From NCBI RefSeq assembly GCF_002943465.1, contig NZ_PTQY01000002.1:186001-250000 (forward strand): a stretch of DNA of 64,000 nucleotides, in the 5' to 3' direction. Position 1 is the first letter of the stretch. Every line of letters starts with the position of its first letter. The position numbers and the translations under genes are program-made. Source of the stretch: Rhodoferax sp. TS-BS-61-7 (GTDB taxonomy: Bacteria; Pseudomonadota; Gammaproteobacteria; Burkholderiales; Burkholderiaceae_C). The notes under the pieces are model-generated. The model searched no databases. It was not told where the DNA came from and saw only the letters and a program-made list of their open reading frames with translations. This document shows, in pieces, positions 8,930 through 16,771 of this stretch.

Positions 8930-9297
8930 CTTCACTTATCTCACGATCAGACTGAATCGACGAGCATTAAGCACCTGAGTCATTTTCCAGCACCACGATG
9001 TCTGGATAGCCGAGACCTCCGTAACACGGCATGAGGAGAGCGTGGTACGTAGATGTCCTTCGTGCTGCACGGTACGGCCCTGCATTGGCCCAGAGATTTG
9101 GGAGTACTACTGGAGAAGTCGGAATGCTGCAATTGGCGCCGGAGAAGTCTGGTGGCGCAGATTAGTACAGCTACCACCTTGCATTCCGAAGCGGAACTTT
9201 TCCGCTACGGACTGGAATATCTTGTTAGATCGGCCATCAGGACCTGCGTATGACTTATGCCGCATGCCTAAATGACTGGCAGAGTCACTGAGGTCGT
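8930..9297. other. Intergenic stretch between two convergent genes
   Basis: This 368-base stretch separates the unknown gene ending at 8929 from the 3' end of the AlpA-type gene. A small open frame (9053-9253) has no recognisable similarity and no ribosome site. A small inverted repeat around 9193-9210 (AGCGGAA/TTCCGCT) is the only structure seen. It may be decayed coding DNA. Confidence 0.4.
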
Positions 9298-10014
9298 TTA
9301 CTTTGAGGTCAACAAAGCGAACCTTGCCCCAGTAAGGTCTGTTTTCGAGTCGTCACGAAAACCTGCAATTTGCAGGCAAAGGCGCAGCCAATCCGTGTCA
9401 ATGTCGCTGTCCTGGCACCAATATAGAAATCGTCCAGGTGACATTTGTGTGATCGGCTCCTCATCCTCTGCCCAGTCGTTCCATTGTTCCAGCATTCGCC
9501 GAGCCCTCATGATCTGAAGGCTAGCGGCTTTGATGGGTTTTGCGTCCAAACCCATGTTTTCTTCCGGGATCTCGGTGCAGTTGGCTTCTGGTGCGATTCC
9601 GCAAACGATCAGAACGCCCATCGCCGGGGTCCAGGCCGACATTTGCAGGTAATTCAAGATACGTGCGTTGATTTCGCCGCCTTCCAGAATCGTGGAGGCC
9701 AAGCTGCCTGGAGTTTTATTACGTTTGGCGCTAGTGTTTTGCGTGGGTGCTTTGTTTGGCGGTGGCGTTTTGCCATCACGTGCAGCGTTTGATCTGGCTT
9801 TGGACGTAGTCTTTTGAGGGGCGGTCTTACACGCAGAGAGCCATGCCGCGACAGCGTCCTCGCTCCACCCCACAGCTTTCCCACTGAGAGAAAACGATTT
9901 TGGAAAATCGGGGGCATACCGAGGTGAGTCCGGGTTCATTCGGTCATAGATGGCAGATCGAGACAGTCCGGTGCGCTGAATAAGATCCTTGAGGCGGAAA
10001 ACCGAGCCGGTCAT
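9298..10014 (-). CDS. AlpA-family regulator fused to an unknown C-terminal domain
   Basis: Residues 1-60 form an AlpA/excisionase-like winged helix: FRLKDLIQRTGLSRSAIYDRM, then FPKSFSLSGKAVGWSEDAVAAWL. This is the pattern of AlpA phage and P4-island regulators, which act on the element's excision genes. AlpA proteins are usually about 70 residues; this one has 238. A Lys/Thr/Pro/Ala-rich linker (about 62-105) leads to a second domain that includes ILNYLQMSAWTPAMGVLIVCGIAPEAN and a tryptophan-rich end. The start codon lies inside the first of two 11-base direct repeats, a likely autoregulatory operator. AlpA-type genes sit with yfjJ-type genes in P4-like islands such as CP4-57, which supports a single element with the Gp2-like gene. 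Confidence 0.75.
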   Translation of the reverse strand: MTGSVFRLKDLIQRTGLSRSAIYDRMNPDSPRYAPDFPKSFSLSGKAVGWSEDAVAAWLSACKTAPQKTTSKARSNAARDGKTPPPNKAPTQNTSAKRNKTPGSLASTILEGGEINARILNYLQMSAWTPAMGVLIVCGIAPEANCTEIPEENMGLDAKPIKAASLQIMRARRMLEQWNDWAEDEEPITQMSPGRFLYWCQDSDIDTDWLRLCLQIAGFRDDSKTDLTGARFALLTSK

Positions 10015-10042
10015 GCAGTCATTCCTTCTTTGTCATGCAGTC
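10010..10042. promoter_or_regulatory. Direct repeat GTCATGCAGTC, two copies, candidate AlpA operator
   Basis: GTCATGCAGTC occurs at 10010-10020, overlapping the AlpA-type start codon, and again at 10032-10042. The copies are 22 bases apart, so they face the same side of the helix. This suits a dimeric regulator binding its own promoter. Confidence 0.5.
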
Positions 10043-10474
10043 TTGACCAATTTGGTGTTTTTTTGCAATGTACTTCAAGGCCAGTCGTTCTCAGGCAACT
10101 CAGTACAATCACATATCGTCTTTACAAATTTGGTCACTTGATCAAGCTGTAAAGGCTCCATAGGCTTCGTTCAACTCATGATCTAACAAGCTATTTGCTG
10201 TAATCCGACTGTTTGTTGGTATTTTTGTTGGTATTTTGAAGGGCGAGGGGCTTGAGATCGTTTATCCATGGTGCTTTGCGGCATGTTTTGGATACCGGTC
10301 TCGGCACCATTACCTCACACTGTGGGTAGATAAAGCGGCGTATGCCGGAGCTACCTCGAAAACCTGTGGCTTTCCTTTCACTTCAGCGGCCAGTTGAATA
10401 CCCGCAAGGGTTGCTGGCAGTTGGGCGCCGGCTCATATGCGGTATCTCCATCACTGACAACGTAAAATCATGGC
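10015..10474. other. Intergenic region upstream of the AlpA-type gene, probable island border
   Basis: These 460 bases hold the AlpA direct repeats, a palindrome ACCAA-T-TTGGT (10046-10056), a palindrome CTTGATCAAG (10137-10146), and one member of a degenerate repeat pair (10224-10320) whose other copy precedes the gene at 11435. Core genes start to the right, so the accessory block probably ends here. No tRNA is present as an attachment site. Confidence 0.45.
10224..10320 (+). repeat. Degenerate ~95-bp direct repeat, copy A
   Basis: It shares CTTGAGATC, CCATGGTGCTTT, TTTTGG and CCGGTCTC, in the same order and nearly the same spacing, with 11342-11435. By eye about 70 percent of positions agree. 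Confidence 0.65.
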
Positions 10475-10684
10475 ATGAGTAAGTCTGCAGAAAAAACCAA
10501 GATCCTGGAAGACGGTTTGCGCTACAAGTCAAAAATTGGTGGATCGCCATTCTTGACAGCGTCAAGTCCCGGAGCCGCGACCATGTCCTGCTTCTTGTGC
10601 GGCAAACACCGTCCCCGTAGCGAACTCAAATCTCGCAAGTTCATTGGGAAATCCCAAGCTGTATGTGATCCCAAGTGCAGCTGA
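10475..10684 (+). CDS. Small cysteine-rich protein, putative zinc-binding
   Basis: A 69-residue protein with no recognised name. Its C-terminal half has CFLCGKHRPRSELKSRKFIG and ends in CDPKCS. Two CxxC/CxxxC pairs about 30 residues apart are the arrangement of a small zinc ribbon, and the charged residues between them would suit nucleic acid binding. It is followed 18 bases later by a strong two-way terminator and is transcribed towards the histone-like gene. I believe similar small proteins occur in related Comamonadaceae, but this was not checked. Confidence 0.65.
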   Translation: MSKSAEKTKILEDGLRYKSKIGGSPFLTASSPGAATMSCFLCGKHRPRSELKSRKFIGKSQAVCDPKCS

Positions 10685-10702
10685 GCCGAGTGCACCAATG
10701 AC

Positions 10703-10724
10703 AAGGGCCCCAATTGGGGCCCTT
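10703..10724. terminator. Bidirectional terminator between convergent genes
   Basis: AAGGGCCCC and GGGGCCCTT form a perfect 9-bp stem around AATT, with modest T content on both sides. It sits between the small cysteine-rich gene and the histone-like gene, which converge here. Confidence 0.75.
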
Positions 10725-10749
10725 ATTGCTTCTGGCAATCGCTTGGCGA

Positions 10750-11067
10750 TTACTTTTTGGCAGTTGCCTTGGCCTTCTTTGCAGGAGCCTTGGCTGGGGC
10801 TTTTGCTGCAGGTTTAGCTACAGTCTTGGCCTTGGGGGCTGTCGGTGCAACTGCAGGCGCAGCCTTGAGTGCAGTGCGTTGGTCACGCAAGGTATTGATT
10901 TCTGCAGAGATCTTGTTTTTACGCTCGGTCAGCTTGGCGATGTTCTCTGTCAGCTTTGCAATAAGCTTGGCTTCTTTGGAGACTACGACCTTCTTGATCT
11001 TCGCAGGGGCAGCTTTTGCCTTGAGAGTTACTGCGGCCTTGGGAGCCACTTTTTTTGCAGTTGCCAT
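10750..11067 (-). CDS. Histone H1-like DNA-binding protein
   Basis: The 105-residue product is almost wholly Lys, Ala, Pro and Thr. The N-terminus reads MATAKKVAPKAAV and the C-terminal 45 residues are AKAPAKKAKATAKK-type repeats, as in bacterial H1-like nucleoid proteins. A central helical segment (EAKLIAKLTENIAKLTERKNKISAEI, about residues 33-58) looks like a short coiled coil. Such proteins compact DNA. The frame runs 33 codons further upstream, but the ATG at 11067 is preferred because the composition changes abruptly there and AAGGAAA lies just before it. The gene converges on the cysteine-rich gene and ends at the shared terminator. Confidence 0.8.
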   Translation of the reverse strand: MATAKKVAPKAAVTLKAKAAPAKIKKVVVSKEAKLIAKLTENIAKLTERKNKISAEINTLRDQRTALKAAPAVAPTAPKAKTVAKPAAKAPAKAPAKKAKATAKK

Positions 11068-11434
11068 TTGATTGAATTTCCTTTTTTGTTGTCTGACTAG
11101 ATATCCAGTCAGGCCTCTATTGTCGTCAATCTTTGGGTAAGCCCCTTGTGCGTGTTCTGCACGCACCGATTACGTCCAAAGGACGGCGGTGTGCCTCGCA
11201 AAACGGGACTCGGATTTCCGCTGTTTTGTCACCAAATAGCAGAAAGAAAAATACCAAGATGGCGAAGAACTATTGCAATCTCAATGCGTGCCGTGCTTGT
11301 GGACGGCATTCAGTACAATCAGCTTGCACCCGTTGACCTGCTGTTGGCAGCTTGAAAGGGCTGCTCTTGAGATCTTTTGCCCATGGTGCTTTCGGGCGAA
11401 TTTTGGGGTTCCGGTCTCGCAACCACATACTGTT
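11068..11434. other. Divergent promoter region of the histone-like and DUF6806-like genes
   Basis: The 367 bases between these divergent starts hold no credible gene. The right-hand 95 bases (11342-11435) are copy B of the degenerate repeat pair, so that sequence forms the leader of the DUF6806-like gene. Confidence 0.5.
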
Positions 11435-11435
11435 A
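11342..11435 (+). repeat. Degenerate ~95-bp direct repeat, copy B
   Basis: Partner of 10224-10320. It ends at the start codon of the DUF6806-like gene, so it may be the original leader and copy A a later duplicate. Confidence 0.65.
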
Positions 11436-12064
11436 TGTCGAACTACAACGCCCCTTTCGAAATCCATGTCCATGGCCAGATTCTGCTGCGTGCGGACGTG
11501 ACCTTTGCCCAGCTACAAGATGCCTTGAAACCGATGTGGAAGTACGCCGGAGCCAAGTCGTTGACGGACGGTTCCAAAAGTAGCTATGAAGACGAGCCAG
11601 GCATCCAGTTCGATGCGCCTGACCGTGTATTGCAGATGTGTTGGACCGTGGCGGGTGATGAAGACTTTCGTCAGACACTGGATGAAGTCTGCATGAACCT
11701 CAATGAGTTGGCTGATGCTGGGGCTGCCATTGAGGTGACTTTCTATGACTCCGAGTTTGATGAAGACGAACTGTCCTCCGATGCAGCCTCGCGCGATGAC
11801 TTTGTGGTGTTGTTTGTGGGGCCCAATCCGGCCTCCATCATGCAAGTTCAGCGTGACTTGCTGGTGCAAGATCTGATCAATCTCATGGAGCGCCATTTTG
11901 ATGGCTCCGAGTTGGGGGGAGTTGTCGCCGAAGTGGACAAGTTGTTCACGCAGCGGTTTGATGCGTTGGTGAGCTCCCTAGAAATTGGAAAACCCCCGCG
12001 TGGCTCGGGTGGCGGATTTGGCAGCGGCCACGGTGGTGGACGCAAGCCGCGGCATTTGCATTGA
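11435..12064 (+). CDS. DUF6806-like conserved protein
   Basis: The 209-residue protein starts MSNYNAPFEIHVHGQILLRADVTF and ends in a Gly-rich, basic tail (GSGGGFGSGHGGGRKPRHLH). I recognise it as the DUF6806-type family of Comamonadaceae; its function is unknown. It is acidic in the middle (FYDSEFDEDELSSD, about 107-120), which resembles the calculations-of-distance type proteins only in charge, so no function is assigned. The open frame extends 54 codons upstream, but that part is the repeat-containing leader; the ATG at 11435 begins the conserved sequence. The HD-GYP gene follows 116 bases later in the same direction. Confidence 0.7.
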   Translation: MSNYNAPFEIHVHGQILLRADVTFAQLQDALKPMWKYAGAKSLTDGSKSSYEDEPGIQFDAPDRVLQMCWTVAGDEDFRQTLDEVCMNLNELADAGAAIEVTFYDSEFDEDELSSDAASRDDFVVLFVGPNPASIMQVQRDLLVQDLINLMERHFDGSELGGVVAEVDKLFTQRFDALVSSLEIGKPPRGSGGGFGSGHGGGRKPRHLH

Positions 12065-12180
12065 GCGGCACTTATTTTCTGCGCAGCCGGCATTTGCGCA
12101 CGTATACTGAAAATTCGTCGTTGACTATGTAGCTTGATTCGTCCATTTCCGTGTCGTCGCTAGATTCCAAAAACAAATCC

Positions 12181-13419
12181 ATGCTCAAGAAGATCAGCGT
12201 TCAACAACTGACTGTGGGCATGCACCTCAAGGAGTTCTGCGGTTCGTGGATGGAGCATCCGTTTTGGCGAACGGGCTTTGTGATCACCGATCCCAAAGAC
12301 ATCACTACCATCTTGGCCAGCAGCATCAAGGAGGTTTGGATCGACTCCGACAAGGGCTTGGATGTGGCAGAAGGCCAGTCGGCGATGACAGAGTCTGAGT
12401 CCGAAGAGCAAGTCGAAGAGGAGTTGCGTCAAGCGGTGTCTGCCCAGCGCGAGGTTGCACCGGTTTCCATTGATGTGGAACTGCAGCGCGCCGCCAAAAT
12501 CTGCTACCAGTCCAAGCAGGCTGTCATGTCCATGTTCCAGGAGGCCCGCATGGGCAATACCGTGGATGCGGGTGGTGCCAGGCAGATGGTGGAAGAAATC
12601 ACCGACTCCGTTACCCGTAACCCAGGTGCCCTGATCAGTCTGGCCCGCCTCAAGACTGCCGACGACTACACCTATATGCATTCTGTGGCGGTGTGCGCCA
12701 TGATGGTAGCGCTGGCCAAACAGTTGGGCATGGACGAGGAACAAACCCGCTTGGCTGGGCTAGCGGGCCTGATGCACGATTTGGGCAAGGCTGCCATGCC
12801 CATGGAGGTATTGAACAAGCCAGGCAAACTCACCGATGCCGAGTTCGCCATCATCAAGACACATCCGCAAGAAGGCTATCGCCTGCTTAAGACCAGCAAG
12901 GACGTGGATCCGGTGGTGCTCGATGTATGCCTGCACCACCATGAAAAAACCGATGGATCGGGCTATCCTGAGGGCTTGAAGGCAGACCAGATCAGCTTGT
13001 TTGCCAAGATGGGCGCCGTCTGTGATGTGTACGACGCCATCACGTCCAACCGCCCTTACAAAATTGGCTGGGACCCTGCAGAATCGCTGCGCAAGATGGC
13101 CGAGTGGGCCAATGGGCACTTCGATGGGAAGGTGTTTCAGGCCTTCGTGAAGAGTCTGGGGATTTACCCGATTGGTTCTTTGGTGCGCCTGAGCTCGGGG
13201 CGTTTGGGCGTTGTGGTGGAGCAGACGGCCAAGTCGCTGACCACACCCTGTGTGAAGGTGTTTTTCTCCACCAAATCCAATATGCGCATCGTCCCCGAAC
13301 TGGTGGACCTATCCAAGCCCAGCGCGAATGACAAAATCGCCAGCCGGGAGGACCCCGCCAAATGGCGCTTTGCCGATTTGAATGAGCTGTGGTCCGGTTT
13401 GCCCAATGCACCTTGGTAA
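12181..13419 (+). CDS. HD-GYP domain phosphodiesterase with DUF3391 N-terminus
   Basis: The protein probably hydrolyses cyclic di-GMP. The N-terminus ([23 protein letters not shown]) is the DUF3391 domain often placed before HD-GYP. The catalytic part has the HD pair in [12 protein letters not shown] (near residue 199), HPQEGYRLL, and the diagnostic [14 protein letters not shown] (near 253-266), then [19 protein letters not shown]. All metal ligands expected of an active enzyme appear present. The length of 412 residues is usual. A GTG 30 bases upstream (12151) could be used instead, but conserved similarity begins at the ATG chosen. The gene ends before a dispersed repeat and a terminator. 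Confidence 0.92.
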   Translation: MLKKISVQQLTVGMHLKEFCGSWMEHPFWRTGFVITDPKDITTILASSIKEVWIDSDKGLDVAEGQSAMTESESEEQVEEELRQAVSAQREVAPVSIDVELQRAAKICYQSKQAVMSMFQEARMGNTVDAGGARQMVEEITDSVTRNPGALISLARLKTADDYTYMHSVAVCAMMVALAKQLGMDEEQTRLAGLAGLMHDLGKAAMPMEVLNKPGKLTDAEFAIIKTHPQEGYRLLKTSKDVDPVVLDVCLHHHEKTDGSGYPEGLKADQISLFAKMGAVCDVYDAITSNRPYKIGWDPAESLRKMAEWANGHFDGKVFQAFVKSLGIYPIGSLVRLSSGRLGVVVEQTAKSLTTPCVKVFFSTKSNMRIVPELVDLSKPSANDKIASREDPAKWRFADLNELWSGLPNAPW

Positions 13420-13444
13420 AAACCTGAGAATTAGAGCCTAAAAG

Positions 13445-13487
13445 GCCTCTGGTCCGCGTAGATACTGCGTGAGCAGCTATTAAAAAA
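13445..13487 (+). repeat. Dispersed repeat, copy 1
   Basis: The stretch contains CGTAGATACTGCGTGAGCAG followed by CTATTAAA. It matches 21601-21640 and 61683-61722 at most positions. It lies between the HD-GYP and acyl-CoA dehydrogenase genes, and its right end forms the left arm of the terminator. Confidence 0.85.
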
Positions 13488-13520
13488 GGAGCGAGTGTTT
13501 GGGCACTGGCTCCTTTTTCT
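13482..13520. terminator. Intrinsic terminator between convergent genes
   Basis: AAAAAGGAGCGAGTG and CACTGGCTCCTTTTT pair with one mismatch around a short loop, with A- and T-runs on the two sides. It can serve the HD-GYP gene and the convergent acyl-CoA dehydrogenase gene. Confidence 0.85.
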
Positions 13521-14795
13521 TTAACAGCCCCGGGTGACGGGCATCTCGACCGGTTTGGGGTTCAGTGCGTATTTGCCGAGCTCCAGCTTGGCAATCGCGT
13601 TACGGTGTACTTCGTCCGGGCCGTCGGCAAAACGCAGCGTGCGTGCGCAGGTGTAGCTGTAGGCCAGCGGGAAGTCGTCGCACATGCCGCCGCCGCCATG
13701 CACCTGCATGGCCCAGTCGATGACCTCACAGGCCATGCTGGGGGCCACGACCTTGATCATCGCAATTTCATTCTTGGCGAACTTGTTGCCGCCCATGTCC
13801 ATCATCCAGGCCGCCTTGAGTGTAAGCAGGCGCGCCATGTCAATCTTGCAGCGGGCCTCGGCAATGCGCTCCTGCGTGACGGTTTGTGCGGCGATGGGCT
13901 TGCCAAAGGCAATGCGGCTGGAGGCGCGTTTGCACATCAACTCCAGCGCGCGCTCGGCTAGGCCGATCAGGCGCATGCAGTGGTGAATGCGGCCGGGGCC
14001 GAGGCGACCCTGGGCGATCTCGAAACCGCGGCCTTCACCCAGCAGGATGTTGGAAGCCGGCACGCGCACATTCTCGAAACGCATCTCCATGTGGCCATGG
14101 GGGGCATCGTCGTAGCCAAACACATTCAGGGGGCGCACCACGGTGATGCCCTTGGTGTCGGCGGGCACCAGCACCATGCTTTGTTGCGAGTGGCGAGGTG
14201 CTTCCGGGTCGGTCTTGCCCATGGTGATGTAGACCGCGCAGCGTGGGTCACCGGCGCCGGAGATCCACCACTTGCGGCCGTTGATGATGTATTCGTCGCC
14301 CTGGCGCTCGATGCGGGTTTCAATGTTGGTGGCGTCGCTCGATGCCACATCGGGTTCGGTCATGGCAAAGGCGGATCGGATCTTGCCTTCAAGCAGCGGC
14401 TTGAGCCAGCGCGCCTTGTTTTCGTCTGAGCCGTAACGGGCGATGGTTTCCATGTTGCCGGTGTCGGGCGCCGAGCAGTTGAACACTTCGCTAGACCACA
14501 TCACGCGCCCCATGATTTCCGCCAACGGGGCGTATTCCTGGTTCGTCAAACCCGCGCCGTGGTAACCGGAAGCCTCCGCACTGTCTACCGGCAAAAACAA
14601 ATTCCACAATCCCGCGGCCTGGGCCTTGGGTTTGAGGTTTTCAATGGTCTGCAGCGGCGTCCAGCGCTTGCCGGCGGCGGTGTTGGCCGCAATCTCGGCG
14701 TGGTACGCGCCCTCATTGGGGTAGATGTGCTCTTCCATGAACTTGAGCAGGCGGGCCTGCAAGTCTTTGGTCTTGGGGGAGTAATCAAAATCCAT
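13521..14795 (-). CDS. Acyl-CoA dehydrogenase
   Basis: A 424-residue FAD enzyme for the first, desaturating step of acyl-CoA oxidation. The FAD/substrate segment [19 protein letters not shown] and the later [20 protein letters not shown] are typical. The N-terminus [18 protein letters not shown] and the length fit the ACAD10/11-like subgroup. The gene directly upstream is an aminoglycoside-phosphotransferase-like kinase. In ACAD10/ACAD11 proteins the same two domains are fused, and those enzymes handle 4-hydroxyacyl-CoAs by phosphorylation. The pairing here suggests a similar two-step route, which is inference. It is last in a minus-strand run with a Crp-type regulator and a hydroxyacyl-CoA dehydrogenase. 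Confidence 0.93.
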   Translation of the reverse strand: MDFDYSPKTKDLQARLLKFMEEHIYPNEGAYHAEIAANTAAGKRWTPLQTIENLKPKAQAAGLWNLFLPVDSAEASGYHGAGLTNQEYAPLAEIMGRVMWSSEVFNCSAPDTGNMETIARYGSDENKARWLKPLLEGKIRSAFAMTEPDVASSDATNIETRIERQGDEYIINGRKWWISGAGDPRCAVYITMGKTDPEAPRHSQQSMVLVPADTKGITVVRPLNVFGYDDAPHGHMEMRFENVRVPASNILLGEGRGFEIAQGRLGPGRIHHCMRLIGLAERALELMCKRASSRIAFGKPIAAQTVTQERIAEARCKIDMARLLTLKAAWMMDMGGNKFAKNEIAMIKVVAPSMACEVIDWAMQVHGGGGMCDDFPLAYSYTCARTLRFADGPDEVHRNAIAKLELGKYALNPKPVEMPVTRGC

Positions 14796-14833
14796 GGAGT
14801 CTCCGGGGGTAGGGGGCGTGTGCGGTCAAAAAA

Positions 14834-15919
14834 TCAGGCCTGGCGGGCGAACTTCCAGGCCATCTGGGCCAGCGGGCGGGCGCCTGCAGCAGAGCTGACC
14901 GCTTGCGCGCTGGAGGCGGTGCCCGCTTCCACGCGCTTGGCAATGCCCTGCAGGATGGCTGCGATGCGGAACATGTTGTAGGCCATGTAGAAGTTCCAGT
15001 CCGTCTTGAGCTGCGCGGGCTCGGCCAGGCCCGTGCGGTCGCAATACATGCGGATGTAGTCGTCCTCAAAGGGAATGCCCAGTGCCGCAAAGTCCAGTCC
15101 GCCAATGCCGCGGAAGGCTCCCGGCGGAATGTGCCAAGCCATGCAGTGGTAGCTGAAGTCGGCCAGCGGGTGGCCCAGCGTGGAAAGTTCCCAGTCGAGC
15201 ACGGCGCGCACTTTGGCTTCGCTGCTGTCAAACATCAGGTTGTCCAGCCGGTAGTCGCCGTGCACGATGCTGACCATGCTGTCGTCGCGCGCCATCGTCG
15301 GAATGTTCTTGGGCAGCCACTCCATGAGCTGGTCCATCTCTGGGATGGGCTGCGTGATGGAGGCCACGTACTGCTTGCTCCAGCGGCCAATCTGGCGCTC
15401 GAAGTAATTGCCCGGCTTGCCATAACCCGCCAGCCCGCGATCAGCAAACTTGACCGTGTGCAGTGCCGAGATGACGCGGTTCATCTCGTTGTATATGGCG
15501 CCGCGTTGTTCGGTGGTCATGCCCGGTAGCGACTGGTCCCACAGCACGCGGCCTTGCATGAACTCCATCACATAGAAGGCACGGCCGATGACGGACTCGT
15601 CTTCGCACAGACAGTGCATCTGCGGCACAGGCACATCGGTTCCGTGCAGGCCCTGCATGACTGCAAACTCGCGCTCGACTGCATGGGCCGATGGCAGCAG
15701 CTTGGCCACCGGGCCGGGCTTGGCGCGCATCACATAGCTTTTGCCCGGTGTGTTGAGCTTGTAGGTGGGGTTGGACTGGCCGCCTTTGAACATCTCCACC
15801 TCCAGCGGGCCGGCGTAGCCGGGAAGGTTGCTGTGCAGCCAGGCGTCCAGCGCCGCCACGTCAAAGACGTGCTGGCCCGAAACGGAACGGGTGCCGATAA
15901 AGTGGTCAAAGTCGCTCAT
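14834..15919 (-). CDS. Phosphotransferase family protein (APH-like kinase)
   Basis: The 361-residue protein has an aminoglycoside-phosphotransferase fold. The nucleotide-binding lobe shows FKGGQSNPTYKLNTPGKSYVMRAKP (near 44-68), and the catalytic loop is SIVHGDYRLDNLMFD, followed by VRAVLDWELSTLGHPLADF, the DFG-like metal-binding site. In this family these kinases accompany acyl-CoA dehydrogenases and probably phosphorylate hydroxyacyl-CoA rather than antibiotics. The acyl-CoA dehydrogenase follows after 38 bases, so the two form one functional unit resembling the fused ACAD10/11 of animals. Confidence 0.9.
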   Translation of the reverse strand: MSDFDHFIGTRSVSGQHVFDVAALDAWLHSNLPGYAGPLEVEMFKGGQSNPTYKLNTPGKSYVMRAKPGPVAKLLPSAHAVEREFAVMQGLHGTDVPVPQMHCLCEDESVIGRAFYVMEFMQGRVLWDQSLPGMTTEQRGAIYNEMNRVISALHTVKFADRGLAGYGKPGNYFERQIGRWSKQYVASITQPIPEMDQLMEWLPKNIPTMARDDSMVSIVHGDYRLDNLMFDSSEAKVRAVLDWELSTLGHPLADFSYHCMAWHIPPGAFRGIGGLDFAALGIPFEDDYIRMYCDRTGLAEPAQLKTDWNFYMAYNMFRIAAILQGIAKRVEAGTASSAQAVSSAAGARPLAQMAWKFARQA

Positions 15920-15946
15920 GCAGATGGATGGTGTGAAAGTCGAAAA

Positions 15947-16666
15947 CTAGTTATCTGCGTCAATGATGTGCATCAGCGCCGCGCGGTCGCGTATCACCAG
16001 GCCACCCGGCTCGATGCGAATCGCATCCTCGCGCTCCATGGCTTTGAGTTCCTGGTTGACGCGCTGGCGCGAAGCACCCAGCAGCTGCGCCAGCTCTTCC
16101 TGCGCCAGTTGCAGTCCAATGCGCACCTCGCTGCCATCGCTGAGCGAGGGCACCCCGTAGCTGCGCACCAAATGCAGCAGTTGCTTGGCCAGTCGTGCAC
16201 GCAAGGGCAGGGTGTTGAGGTCTTCCACCAAACCATAGAGCTGGCGAATACGCCGTGCGTGCAGGCGCAGCATGGCTTCGTACAGCTCTACGTGGTTGGC
16301 CAGAATTTTTCGGAAGTCCGCCTTGGCCACACACAAGATGGTGCTGTCCCCGTGTGCATAGGCATCGTGCGTGCGGCGGTCCCCGTCGAAGATCGCCACA
16401 TCGCCAAACCAGATGCCGGGCTCCACATAGGTCAGCGTGATCTGCTTGCCCGAGATGGAGGTGGAGCTCACGCGCACCGCGCCCTTGGCACAGGCAATCC
16501 ATTCCTCGGGCGGCTCGCCGCGCGCTGCAATCAGCTCGCCGTCTTTGTAACGTTTGACGTAGGCACATCGAAGAATGTCGTGTTTGAGAGAAGGAGAGAG
16601 GGATGAAAACCAGCGCCCTGCGTTGATCGCAGTGCGTTCATCAATGGTAAGAATGGGTTCGTCCAT
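15947..16666 (-). CDS. Crp/Fnr family transcriptional regulator
   Basis: The 239-residue protein has an N-terminal cyclic-nucleotide-binding-like beta roll (YKDGELIAARGEPPEEWIAC, then EPGIWFGDVAIFDGDRRTHD) and a C-terminal winged helix (LAQEELAQLLGASRQRVNQELKAMER). No cysteine cluster for an Fe-S centre is visible, so it is not a classical Fnr. It lies between the hydroxyacyl-CoA dehydrogenase gene and the kinase/acyl-CoA dehydrogenase pair on the same strand, and may control this catabolic cluster. The ATG at 16666 (MDEPILTIDER) is preferred to the upstream start at 16717, because ACAGG precedes it and family similarity begins there. Confidence 0.88.
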   Translation of the reverse strand: MDEPILTIDERTAINAGRWFSSLSPSLKHDILRCAYVKRYKDGELIAARGEPPEEWIACAKGAVRVSSTSISGKQITLTYVEPGIWFGDVAIFDGDRRTHDAYAHGDSTILCVAKADFRKILANHVELYEAMLRLHARRIRQLYGLVEDLNTLPLRARLAKQLLHLVRSYGVPSLSDGSEVRIGLQLAQEELAQLLGASRQRVNQELKAMEREDAIRIEPGGLVIRDRAALMHIIDADN

Positions 16667-16771
16667 GGCCTGTCTTTTGGGTGACTTGCGGAAGGGAAAT
16701 CGCGCCCACATTGTCACCCCCGGGACCGCGCCAGGTACAGGGGGGTGTCACCAGTGCGTCTGGTGCGAGGT

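Noticed and set aside
9053..9253. 66-codon open frame between the unknown gene and the AlpA-type gene
   Set aside because: No ribosome site, no similarity, composition not typical of coding; could be decayed DNA.
10757..11071. Hydrophobic alanine-rich open frame opposite the histone-like gene
   Set aside because: It is the antisense of lysine/alanine codons, which always gives such a frame; the histone-like frame has the clear family composition.
15554..16606. 350-codon plus-strand frame opposite the kinase and Crp genes
   Set aside because: Rich in His/Gln/Arg as expected for an antisense frame of G+C-rich genes; both minus-strand genes are well supported.
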